Notes under the pieces: model-generated
The model's database searches: none
Told to the model about the DNA's origin: nothing
The model's input: only the letters and a program-made list of their open reading frames with translations
NCBI RefSeq assembly: GCF_014217875.1
Contig: NZ_CP059060.1
Coordinates: 1,054,001 to 1,118,000, forward strand
From: Synechococcus sp. LTW-R
GTDB taxonomy: Bacteria > Cyanobacteriota > Cyanobacteriia > PCC-6307 > Cyanobiaceae
DNA length: 64,000 nt
Reading direction: 5' to 3'
Program-made: the position numbers and the translations under genes
Shown here: positions 55,613-63,342 of the stretch, piece after piece
How the letters are laid out: each line of letters opens with the position of its first letter
How positions within the stretch are numbered: the first letter of the stretch is position 1

Positions 55613-56647
55613 ATGCAGCAGTCCCTTCGGCTATCGCTGGCGGCACTGGGCACAGCAGCTCTCTCGCTCGCTTCACTGCCTGCGGTCAGCGCCAAACCTG
55701 CTCAAGTGGCTCAAGGGTCAGCCAGTGACCTGGGCGTGATGAGCATCAGCCTCAAGGACGTCGTCAAGCCTCGGGTTGGTGTTCAGGCTCAAACCCAAGC
55801 CGCTGGCACACCCAACCAAGCAGGTTTGGGTGGCTTCCTTCCCTTGGTGGTCGGCAGCAACAGCGTCTTCTTTGCTGATCTGCTGGCGAATGCCAACTTC
55901 GCTGACATCAATAACTCCAGCAGCATCATCAACACCACCGTTGCTGGCACCACCATTTCCACCTCATCACGCCTGGGCTATCGCTGGCTGAACGGTGACC
56001 GCAGTTGGATGTATGGAGTGAATGCGGGTTATGACACCCGACCGATGAGCACAGGTCCTGCGGACACAGGCATCACTGTTTATGCCTCACGCACCGCTTT
56101 CTTCCAGCAGGCTGCCGTCAATGCAGAAGCGGTAAGCGACCAGTGGGCATTCAATGCTTATGCGCTTATTCCAACGGGTGACACCGAGCAGGTCCTCAAC
56201 ACCGTCTATCAAGGCGGCGCACTGGACACCTACGGCTTGGATGCGGGTTACAACCTGACGCCAGCCCTAAGAGCCTCTGTTGGGTACTACTACCAAAACG
56301 GTGACTGCGGCAATGCCGATGGCTCTGGCGTCTTGGGTCGCCTCGATTATGCCATCAACAACGGACTAACGGTTGGCACCAACCTCTCGTATGACAGTAC
56401 CTTCAAGTCACGCTTCTCAGCTGACATCAAGTGGCGCTTCAATACAAACGGCGGTCCTGGCAAAGAAACACGGAAAACCAATACCGCCGTTACAGCCCTA
56501 ACATCAACGCCAAGCAATAGGGATGTGCGGGTGCACGATTCTGGACCCCTCCCGGGCTGCGTCCAGCCTGACACTTGTAGTGTATACGTATGCATCCCCG
56601 GGTCGCCGCCTGTATGCTCTTGGTACTGCCTGGATTGCGGAGCTTGA
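55613..56647 (+). CDS. Secreted beta-barrel, inverse-autotransporter-like, with Cys-rich tail (gene A)
   Basis: A 344-residue protein with a signal peptide (RLSLAALGTAALSLASLPAV, cleavage near AKPA). Residues about 45-285 form a beta-barrel with alternating segments such as SSRLGYRWLNGDRSWMYGVN and GYDTRP. These resemble inverse-autotransporter barrels (intimin/invasin type), where the passenger follows the barrel and is displayed outside. After a shared linker ending NRDVRVHD the last 35 residues are a tail with six Cys ending C-L-D-C-G-A. The gene is about 90% similar to gene B except for this tail. A terminator follows. Assignment is by pattern only. Confidence 0.75.
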   Translation: MQQSLRLSLAALGTAALSLASLPAVSAKPAQVAQGSASDLGVMSISLKDVVKPRVGVQAQTQAAGTPNQAGLGGFLPLVVGSNSVFFADLLANANFADINNSSSIINTTVAGTTISTSSRLGYRWLNGDRSWMYGVNAGYDTRPMSTGPADTGITVYASRTAFFQQAAVNAEAVSDQWAFNAYALIPTGDTEQVLNTVYQGGALDTYGLDAGYNLTPALRASVGYYYQNGDCGNADGSGVLGRLDYAINNGLTVGTNLSYDSTFKSRFSADIKWRFNTNGGPGKETRKTNTAVTALTSTPSNRDVRVHDSGPLPGCVQPDTCSVYVCIPGSPPVCSWYCLDCGA

Positions 56648-56666
56648 TTGAACCCTAAAAGTCCCC

Positions 56667-56698
56667 AAAGCTCCTGCAAAAGCAGGGGCTTTTTATTT
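56667..56698 (+). terminator. Rho-independent terminator of barrel gene A
   Basis: A 10-bp stem (AAGCTCCTGC with GCAGGGGCTT, one G-U pair, loop AAAA) is followed by TTTTATTTCTT. It lies 20 nt after the gene A stop. Confidence 0.88.
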
Positions 56699-56829
56699 CT
56701 TCAGTCACACCAATAAGCCAATAAACCAGCCTCCAATACCTGGAACCATTGCCATCAACGCAACCTGACGACAGCCTCGTCAAGGCACGGAATAGAAGTC
56801 GCCCCAGGACAAACGTCGGCTGCGGCACG

Positions 56830-56965
56830 TTTTCTATACATTGAAGAGGAACTCCATACCTTCCAGTCATAGCAATAGATCTCAGCCGAAAAGCGGCAGT
56901 AGACTTTTAGTAGACTTTTCAAGCCGTCGAACCAGTAGACAAAGCATCTTGTCTACCCAGATTCA
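56830..56965 (+). repeat. Direct repeat R3, exact copy of the ychF 3' end plus flank
   Basis: Bases 56830-56857 are identical over 28 nt to 58286-58313, the last codons and stop of ychF plus four bases beyond. To the right it continues with the flank shared by R1 and R2. Here an 11-bp AGTAGACTTTT element is present twice in tandem, once in R2. A hairpin GTAGACAA...TTGTCTAC follows. Confidence 0.9.
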
Positions 56966-57184
56966 GCTCACACTCACCACTGCCTGGACTTCCGCTGGGC
57001 GGCACTAATCCAGAGCACAGGGGAAGCCGCCAATGCTCCATTCATTGGAATCGGGGAAGAAGCAGGAATCGTCTAGGGAGTCTCGTCTGCCTTCATCCTG
57101 GTGCCGTCCAGTCAACTGCTCTAATCACAGTGGCAATGGGGCTTGTTCTGGCAAAACTACTGCCAGCAGTTGAGCGTGTCTGTG
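56966..57184 (+). promoter_or_regulatory. Conserved leader of barrel gene B
   Basis: Closely similar to the leader of gene A, including the blocks around CTAGGGAGTCTCGTCTGCC and CAGTCAACTGCTCTAA. The similarity weakens in the last 60 nt before the start. Long, conserved and apparently untranslated, so it may carry promoter and regulatory signals. Confidence 0.6.
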
Positions 57185-58192
57185 ATGCGGCAGTCCCTTC
57201 GTTTATCGCTGGCAGCACTCGGCACAGCAGCTCTCTCCATCGCCTCGCTGCCTGGAGTTAGCGCCAAGCCTGCTCAGGCGGCTCAAGGCACGGCTAGTGA
57301 CCTTGGCGTGATGAGCATTCAGCTCAAGGACATCGTCAAACCGCAAGTCGGCATCCAGGCTCAAACCCAAGCCGCTGGCACCCCCAACCAAGCAGGTCTG
57401 GGCGGCTTCCTTCCCCTGTTGGTCGGCAGCAACAGCGTCTTCTTTGCTGATGTCCTGGCAAATGCCAACTTCTCAGACTGGGGTAACAGCAGCAGCATCA
57501 TCAACACCACCGTTGCTGGCACCACCATCTCCACCTCATCGCGCCTGGGCTATCGCTGGCTGAATGGCGACCGCAGTTGGATGTATGGACTGAATGCGGG
57601 CTATGACACCCGACCGATGAGCACGGGTCCTGCAGACACAGGCATCCCTGTCTATGCCTCACGCACCGCCTTCTTCCAGCAGGCTGCCGTCAATGCAGAA
57701 GCGGTGAGCGATAAGTGGGCATTCAATGCTTATGCGCTCATTCCCACTGGCACCACCAACGCCCAACTCAACACCGTCTATCAAGGCGGCTCGCTTGACA
57801 CCTATGGCTTGGATGCTGGCTACAACCTCACGAAAGCCTTGAGAGCATCTATTGGTTACTACTACCAAAACGGTGACAGCTGCGATGCCGATGGCTCTGG
57901 CGTCTTGGGTCGCCTCGCTTATGCCATCAATAACGGACTAACGGTTGGCACCAACCTCTCTTATGACAGTGCCTTCAAGTCACGCTTCTCCGCTGATATC
58001 AAGTGGCGCTTCAATACCAATGCAGGTCCTGGCAAAGAAACAACGAAAACCAATACTGCCGTTACCGCTCTAACATCAAAAACAAATAATAGGGATGTGC
58101 GGGTGCATGATCAGACGCTGCGTGAGTGGTGCAAAAATAATCCTCGATGGTCCAATATGCCTGTATGTACTGGGTGCCTTAATTGCTACTAA
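57185..58192 (+). CDS. Secreted beta-barrel, inverse-autotransporter-like, with Cys-rich tail (gene B)
   Basis: A 335-residue paralogue of gene A in the adjacent tandem unit. Signal peptide (RLSLAALGTAALSIASLPGV) and barrel correspond residue by residue with few changes. After the shared linker ending NRDVRVHD the tail is 26 residues with four Cys and no similarity to that of gene A, apart from the final C-L-N-C. ATG at 57185 aligns with the gene A start; a longer frame from 57143 is not shared. The stop lies about 100 nt before the end of convergent ychF, and no clear terminator is seen. Confidence 0.75.
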   Translation: MRQSLRLSLAALGTAALSIASLPGVSAKPAQAAQGTASDLGVMSIQLKDIVKPQVGIQAQTQAAGTPNQAGLGGFLPLLVGSNSVFFADVLANANFSDWGNSSSIINTTVAGTTISTSSRLGYRWLNGDRSWMYGLNAGYDTRPMSTGPADTGIPVYASRTAFFQQAAVNAEAVSDKWAFNAYALIPTGTTNAQLNTVYQGGSLDTYGLDAGYNLTKALRASIGYYYQNGDSCDADGSGVLGRLAYAINNGLTVGTNLSYDSAFKSRFSADIKWRFNTNAGPGKETTKTNTAVTALTSKTNNRDVRVHDQTLREWCKNNPRWSNMPVCTGCLNCY

Positions 58193-58285
58193 GCTTGATC
58201 ATTCAAGCCGTTCTTGCCGAGAACTGAGCTCTCAACAGCTCGTAACCAAGGTCAAAGCCCATGCAACCGCATCAGACGCAGACAA

Positions 58286-58313
58286 TTTTCTATACATTGA
58301 AGAGGAACTCCAT
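58286..58313 (+). repeat. Repeat R4, the native ychF 3' end
   Basis: The reference copy of the repeat core. On the minus strand it is the final M-E-F-L-F-N-V-stop of ychF plus four bases. It is identical to 56830-56857. Left and right flanks differ from R3 right outside these 28 nt, as expected for a crossover point. Confidence 0.9.
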
Positions 58314-59381
58314 CACATCACCCTCTTCAACAACGTACTCCTTACCTTCAGCGCGCAGCCATCCTTTGTTGCGCGCTTCTGCCAGGGAACCGGCTTCAAG
58401 CAGCTGCTTGTAGCCAATGGTTTGCGCGCGAATGAAGCCGCGTTCGAAGTCCGTGTGGATCACACCGGCGGCCTGGGGAGCGGTCATGCCGGCCTTGATC
58501 GTCCAAGCCCGGGTTTCCTTCTCACCGGTCGTGAAATAGGTGCGCAAGCCCAGCAGGCTGTAGGTGGCACGAATCAGGCTTTGCAGGCCACCTTCTTCAA
58601 CGCCTAATCCCTCCAGGAATTCCGCGCGATCCTCTTCCGGCAGCTCGATCAGTTCGGCCTCCACCTGCGCAGAAATCCGCACAGTTCCAGCGCCCTCTTT
58701 CTCGGCGAGCACGGCCACTTCCTCGCAGTAGGCATTGCCGCTGGAGAGGTCGTCTTCGCTGACATTGGTGGCGTAGATGATCGGCTTTGCCGTCAGCAAA
58801 CCCAAGGGTTTGATCATCGCGGCCTCTTCTTCCGTGAGGCTGATGCTGCGGGCGGCACCACCCTGCTCGAGCACCGCCTGGATGCGCTCAAGGGCCTCGT
58901 CTTCCACCTGGGCTTCCTTACTGGTGCGCACCTGCTTCTTCAGACGCTCCCGGCGCTTCTCCACCTGGGAGAGATCCGCCAGACCGAGCTCCAGGTTGAT
59001 CACCTCGGCATCGCGGGCCGGACCGACGGAGCCACTGACGTGGATGACGTCGTCGTTCTCAAAGCAACGCACGACGTGGACGATGGCGTCCACCTCACGA
59101 ATATTCGCCAGGAACTTGTTCCCCAGACCTTCCCCTTGGCTGGCGCCCTTCACCAGGCCGGCGATATCGACAAACTCCACCCGCGTAGGAATCAGCTCCT
59201 TGCTGCTGCTCAGATCCGAGAGCTGCTGCAGCCTGGGATCCGGAACCGCGACCACACCGGAGTTCGGCTCAATGGTGCAGAAGGGGTAGTTGGCAGCTTC
59301 AGCCTGGGCGTTGGCCACCAAGGCGTTGAAGAGAGTCGACTTGCCCACATTGGGCAGCCCCACGATTCCGGCTTTAAGCAT
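58290..59381 (-). CDS. ychF: Redox-regulated ATPase/GTPase YchF
   Basis: A 363-residue Obg-related P-loop ATPase that binds ribosomes. G1 is GIVGLPNVGKSTLFNAL near residue 5, the switch region NYPFCTIEPNSG lies near 35, and G3 is DIAGLVKGASQGEGLGNKFL near 70. A coiled-coil insert and a C-terminal TGS domain (TYFTTGEKETRAWTIKAG onward) are present. The extreme 3' end is the core of the repeats at 53.4, 55.3 and 56.8 kb. It diverges from the adaptor gene with 115 nt between. Confidence 0.97.
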   Translation of the reverse strand: MLKAGIVGLPNVGKSTLFNALVANAQAEAANYPFCTIEPNSGVVAVPDPRLQQLSDLSSSKELIPTRVEFVDIAGLVKGASQGEGLGNKFLANIREVDAIVHVVRCFENDDVIHVSGSVGPARDAEVINLELGLADLSQVEKRRERLKKQVRTSKEAQVEDEALERIQAVLEQGGAARSISLTEEEAAMIKPLGLLTAKPIIYATNVSEDDLSSGNAYCEEVAVLAEKEGAGTVRISAQVEAELIELPEEDRAEFLEGLGVEEGGLQSLIRATYSLLGLRTYFTTGEKETRAWTIKAGMTAPQAAGVIHTDFERGFIRAQTIGYKQLLEAGSLAEARNKGWLRAEGKEYVVEEGDVMEFLFNV

Positions 59382-59496
59382 CGATGGAATCTACGGTTTG
59401 CCCCCCATGACGGTGATCCGTCCCTGACCGAACCCCCGCCAGTTCCCCGCTGACAGGAAGACTGGTGAGACACCAGGAGCCCCACAGGTCAGCGCG

Positions 59497-60696
59497 ATGC
59501 TCCAACAACCCCGTCGCAAACAACCTGTTGTCACCTGGCTGCAATGCAACACCTTGAGCCTCAAACGCCTCGCCACAGATCGCCCCTGGCTGGCTCGGCG
59601 CCGCTTCTGGGCAGCAGCCCTGGCCGGGACCGTCGCGATTGCCGGCGGCGCAACCGCCCTGAACCTCAGCCGCAGCGCCAAGCAGGCCCGCAGCCTGAGC
59701 ACCTACACCGCAGTCGCCCAAGAGGGATCGCTGCCGGGGCTCGTCACCGCCAGCGGTGAACTAGAGGCCTTCCGGCTCGTCAACGTCAGCCCCAAACGCC
59801 AGGGGGTCCTCAAAACCCTCTACGTCGAGGAGGGCGACAGCGTTCAGGCGGGTCAGGCCCTGGCCTTGATGGATGGTGGTGACCTGACGGACCGGCTGGA
59901 GGAGCTCTCCGCCCAACTGCAATCGGCCAAAGCGCAACTGGCCCGCAGCCAGAGCGAGCTCCAACGCCGGGAGAACCTCGTCCGCAACGGCGCCATCAGC
60001 CAGGACAACTACAACAGTGCGAAGGCCACCTATTTGGTGGACCGTGCCGCCGTGGATGCCGCCCAGCAACGGCTCGAGCAGCGCGAGATGGAGCGCAGTG
60101 AATTGATCGTTCGTGCCCCCTTCGCCGGGATCATCACCGCACGGTTCGCCGACCCCGGGGCCTACGTGACCCCGACCACCTCGGCGTCAGCCTCCGCCGG
60201 CGCGAGCAGTTCCTCCATCGTCGAGCTCGCCCAAGGGCTCGAAGCGGTGGCCAAGGTTCCCGAGAGCGACATCGGTCGGATCAAGCTCAGACAAACCGGC
60301 TCGGTGCGGGTCGACGCCTTCCCCGATCGCCGCTTCAAAGCCCAGGTGCGTCAGATCGCACCGCGGGCGGCCAAGCTCAACAACGTCACCTCCTTTGAGG
60401 TCACCCTGAAGTTCGTGGAGCCGGCGCCTGAATTGCGCATTGGCATGACGGCCGACATCGACTTCAACACCGGCGATCTCCCCCCGCGCACCCTGGTGCC
60501 CACCGTGGCGGTCGTCACCGAACGCGGTAAGCCCGGTGTCCTGCTGGTGGGCCCCGGCAACCAGCCGAAGTTCCAAGCCGTCACCCTGGGGGCCACCAGC
60601 GGCCGCAACACCCAAATCCTTGATGGCCTCCAGGCCGGGACGCGGGTCTTCATCGACCTCCCCCCCTGGGCGAAGCGCAAGAGCGACTCGAACTAA
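59497..60696 (+). CDS. Periplasmic adaptor protein of a MacA/HlyD-type efflux system
   Basis: A 399-residue membrane fusion protein. An N-terminal transmembrane anchor (FWAAALAGTVAIAGGATAL, near residue 40) precedes a biotinyl-lipoyl-like part (VSPKRQGVLKTLYVEEGDSVQAGQALALM) and a long helical hairpin (residues about 125-190). A beta-barrel domain (PFAGIITARFADPGAYV) completes it. It connects an inner-membrane ABC or RND pump to an outer-membrane channel. No pump gene lies next to it here. It converges on wecB with 1 nt between. Confidence 0.85.
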   Translation: MLQQPRRKQPVVTWLQCNTLSLKRLATDRPWLARRRFWAAALAGTVAIAGGATALNLSRSAKQARSLSTYTAVAQEGSLPGLVTASGELEAFRLVNVSPKRQGVLKTLYVEEGDSVQAGQALALMDGGDLTDRLEELSAQLQSAKAQLARSQSELQRRENLVRNGAISQDNYNSAKATYLVDRAAVDAAQQRLEQREMERSELIVRAPFAGIITARFADPGAYVTPTTSASASAGASSSSIVELAQGLEAVAKVPESDIGRIKLRQTGSVRVDAFPDRRFKAQVRQIAPRAAKLNNVTSFEVTLKFVEPAPELRIGMTADIDFNTGDLPPRTLVPTVAVVTERGKPGVLLVGPGNQPKFQAVTLGATSGRNTQILDGLQAGTRVFIDLPPWAKRKSDSN

Positions 60697-60697
60697 C

Positions 60698-61831
60698 TCA
60701 CTCGGCCGCCGCGTGGCGGCGCTCGTTGAGGAAACTGCGGCAGGCATCCAGGATGCGCGTGCTGGCCTGGCCATCCCCAAACGGGTTGTGGGCCCGCGCC
60801 ATCTCCTCGTAGGCCTCCGCGTTGTCCAGCAACAGGGAGGCCTCCCGCAGGATGTCGGCGGAGTCCGTGCCAATCAACTTGGCGGTGCCGGCGTCCACGG
60901 CCTCGGGCCGCTCGGTGGTGCGCCGGAGCACCAGGACCGGCTTACCCAGGGCCGGAGCCTCCTCCTGAAGACCGCCTGAATCAGTCAGCAGCAGCGTCGA
61001 GCCACGCATCGCGGCCACCAGGCGGGCGTAATCCAGGGGCTCCGTCAGGAATGCCCGCGGATGATCACCCAGCAACGCCTGCAGGGGTTCCCGCACGGTG
61101 GGATTGCGATGCAAGGGCAGGAGCAAGGCCGTATCGGGGTAGCGCTCCAGCACAGCCAAGAAGCCCTTGCCGATCTCCTTTAGCCGCTCGCCCCAGTTCT
61201 CGCGGCGATGCACTGTCGCCAGGATCACGCGCTGCTTCTCAAAGTCCAAACCCGGCAGCTCAAAGGGCAGAGCCTTTTTCGCCATCAACAGCAGGGCGTC
61301 GATGACGGTGTTGCCGGTCGTGATGGTCTGACCGACCACGCCAGAGGCAGCCAAGTTGCGGGCCGACACGTGGGTCGGGGCGAAGTGCAGCAGGGCGACC
61401 TGGGAGATCAGACGGCGGTTGGCCTCCTCTGGGTAGGGATCAAAGATGTTGTCGGTGCGCAGTCCCGCCTCCACATGACCGACGGGGATCTGCTCATAGA
61501 ACGCCGCCAACGCTGAGGCAAAGGCCGTTGTCGTGTCCCCCTGCACCAAGACCAAATCGGGGGGGAACTGCTCAAACTCCGCCTTCAATCCCTGCAGCGC
61601 GGCACAGGTGATGTGGGTCAGGGTCTGCTTGGGGGCCATCAAGGCCAAGTCGTGATCGGCCTGCAGATCAAACAGGTCCATCACCTGGGTCACCATCTCC
61701 CGGTGTTGGCCGGTGAGCACCACCCGGGTGTTGAAGTCATCGGACTGCTGGAACGCCTGGATGACCGGAGCGAGCTTGATCGCCTCCGGACGTGTGCCCA
61801 ACACGATGCAGACGTTGTGGGGAGCGCTCAC
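60698..61831 (-). CDS. wecB: UDP-N-acetylglucosamine 2-epimerase
   Basis: A 377-residue non-hydrolysing epimerase that makes UDP-ManNAc for surface polysaccharides. LGTRPEAIKLAPVIQAF at residue 12, VQGDTTTAFASALAAFYEQIPVGHVEAGLRT near residue 95 and LTDSGGLQEEAPALGKPVLVLR near residue 280 are diagnostic. It lies divergently next to pilT. Confidence 0.95.
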   Translation of the reverse strand: MSAPHNVCIVLGTRPEAIKLAPVIQAFQQSDDFNTRVVLTGQHREMVTQVMDLFDLQADHDLALMAPKQTLTHITCAALQGLKAEFEQFPPDLVLVQGDTTTAFASALAAFYEQIPVGHVEAGLRTDNIFDPYPEEANRRLISQVALLHFAPTHVSARNLAASGVVGQTITTGNTVIDALLLMAKKALPFELPGLDFEKQRVILATVHRRENWGERLKEIGKGFLAVLERYPDTALLLPLHRNPTVREPLQALLGDHPRAFLTEPLDYARLVAAMRGSTLLLTDSGGLQEEAPALGKPVLVLRRTTERPEAVDAGTAKLIGTDSADILREASLLLDNAEAYEEMARAHNPFGDGQASTRILDACRSFLNERRHAAAE

Positions 61832-61934
61832 TCGAGGGGCTGCGGGCAGTCATTTGGATCCTAAAGATGGCGGGCAGAAAAGCGGCCCACCCTTCGCTTT
61901 GCCGCAACAGTGGCGGCAGCGAGGCTGCGGGGCA

Positions 61935-63113
61935 GTGAGCAACAGTTCGCCCTTCCCGATCGGGCTGTTTCCAAACCAGGGACACGCCCCCAAAACCACT
62001 CCCATCCCGCAAGCGCAAGAGCTGGATGGTTCCCTGCAAGGCCGCCAACCCAGTTCGCTCCAGGGCATCGTCAAGCTCGCCGCCGAGCAGGGGTTCTCCG
62101 ATGTCCATCTCGGAGTCGGCGAAGAACCCCGCTACCGCGACCGCGGCGAGATGCTGCGCACCGGTTGGCCCGTCACCGAAGCCGCTGGCTTCCAGGCCTG
62201 GCTTCGGGAAATGCTGAGCCCTGCCCAGGTGGATGCCTTCCAGCGGGACAAGGAGTTCGACGGCTCCCACGCCTTCCCCTTTGTCAGGGTGCGCATCAAC
62301 CTGCTGGAGTCCCTGCGGGGGCCCGCCATGGTGCTCCGGTTGATCCCCCAGACCATCGCAACCCTGGAGGAGCTCAAGCTCCCCGCCGTGCTGCAGGAGC
62401 TCGCCTCCAAACCCAAGGGCCTCGTGCTGATCACAGGCCCCACCGGATCAGGGAAAACCACCACCCTCGCCGCGATGATCGACTGGATCAATCGCAACCG
62501 GGCCTGCCACATCCTCAGGATTGAGGACCCGGTCGAATTCGTCCACAGCAGCCAGCAGTCCTTGATTCGGCACCGCGAGGTGGGGCCCCACACCAAGCAC
62601 TTCCACAACGCCCTGAGGGCCGCCCTTCGGGAAGACCCCGACGTGATCTTGATCGGTGAACTGCGCGACGGAGAGACCCTCACCACTGCCCTGGAGGCCT
62701 CGCAAACCGGTCACCTGGTGTTCGCCACCCTCCACACCAACTCAGAGGTGAAAACCGTGGAGCGGGTGCTCGGGATGGTCCCGCCCCAGGACCAGCCCAG
62801 CCTCCGCCGGTCCCTGGCCGAGAGCCTGCTGGGGGTCATCGCCCAGGGGCTCATCAAAACCAGCGACGGCAAACGGGCCGCCTTTCACGACATCTTGATC
62901 AACACCGACGCCTGCAAGGACTACATCGAGCGCGGTGAACTCGAGGAGATCGAGTCGATCATGTCCCGCAGCGGTTTTGACGGCATGCAGACCGCCAACC
63001 AATCGCTCATCGCTCTGGTCGAAGAGGGTCGTGTCGCGGGCGAGGCGGCCCTGGCCCAAAGCCTCAAGGCCAACGAGCTCGCCCAGGCCCTACGCGGCAA
63101 GGACTCGACTTAG
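61935..63113 (+). CDS. pilT: Type IV pilus retraction ATPase PilT
   Basis: A 392-residue secretion ATPase that drives pilus retraction. Walker A is GPTGSGKTTT near residue 170, the Asp box RIEDPVEFVHS near 205, Walker B DPDVILIGELRD near 240 and the His box TGHLVFATLHTNS near 265. GTG at 61935 is chosen because the longer frame from 61713 overlaps wecB. No pilB or pilC lies next to it. Confidence 0.9.
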   Translation: MSNSSPFPIGLFPNQGHAPKTTPIPQAQELDGSLQGRQPSSLQGIVKLAAEQGFSDVHLGVGEEPRYRDRGEMLRTGWPVTEAAGFQAWLREMLSPAQVDAFQRDKEFDGSHAFPFVRVRINLLESLRGPAMVLRLIPQTIATLEELKLPAVLQELASKPKGLVLITGPTGSGKTTTLAAMIDWINRNRACHILRIEDPVEFVHSSQQSLIRHREVGPHTKHFHNALRAALREDPDVILIGELRDGETLTTALEASQTGHLVFATLHTNSEVKTVERVLGMVPPQDQPSLRRSLAESLLGVIAQGLIKTSDGKRAAFHDILINTDACKDYIERGELEEIESIMSRSGFDGMQTANQSLIALVEEGRVAGEAALAQSLKANELAQALRGKDST

Positions 63114-63123
63114 CGCCGAAGGC

Positions 63124-63306
63124 TCAAACCTTTCCGGCGAGGCGGGCGATCAAGAGGACGCTCAAACCCACTGAGAGGCCAACCATCGCCATCCGGCCGT
63201 TCCAGATCTCAGCCTGGGGCGTAAAGCCTCGCTTCCACTGGTTCAGCTCTTCAGGAGCCGCTTCAACCACTTGATCCGGGGTAGGAGCGGGGTCTGCAGT
63301 GGCCAT
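63124..63306 (-). CDS. High-light-inducible protein (Hli/SCP)
   Basis: A 60-residue single-helix chlorophyll-binding-like protein. The conserved helix motif E-x-x-N-x-R is present as EIWNGRMAMVGLSVGLSV near residue 33. A soluble N-terminal half (about 25 residues) precedes it. Hli proteins protect photosystem and chlorophyll-biosynthesis intermediates under light stress in thylakoids. It lies between pilT and tsaD; the ATG is at 63306. Confidence 0.93.
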   Translation of the reverse strand: MATADPAPTPDQVVEAAPEELNQWKRGFTPQAEIWNGRMAMVGLSVGLSVLLIARLAGKV

Positions 63307-63342
63307 TACCTCTGCTCGCGAAGTCCGACCACCCTACGGGCC

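Noticed and set aside
53391-58313. Reading the repeats as a CRISPR array or integron attC sites
   Set aside because: Only four copies, spaced about 1.5-1.9 kb with genes between them, no short regular spacers, no cas or integron integrase gene, and the core is the end of a protein gene.
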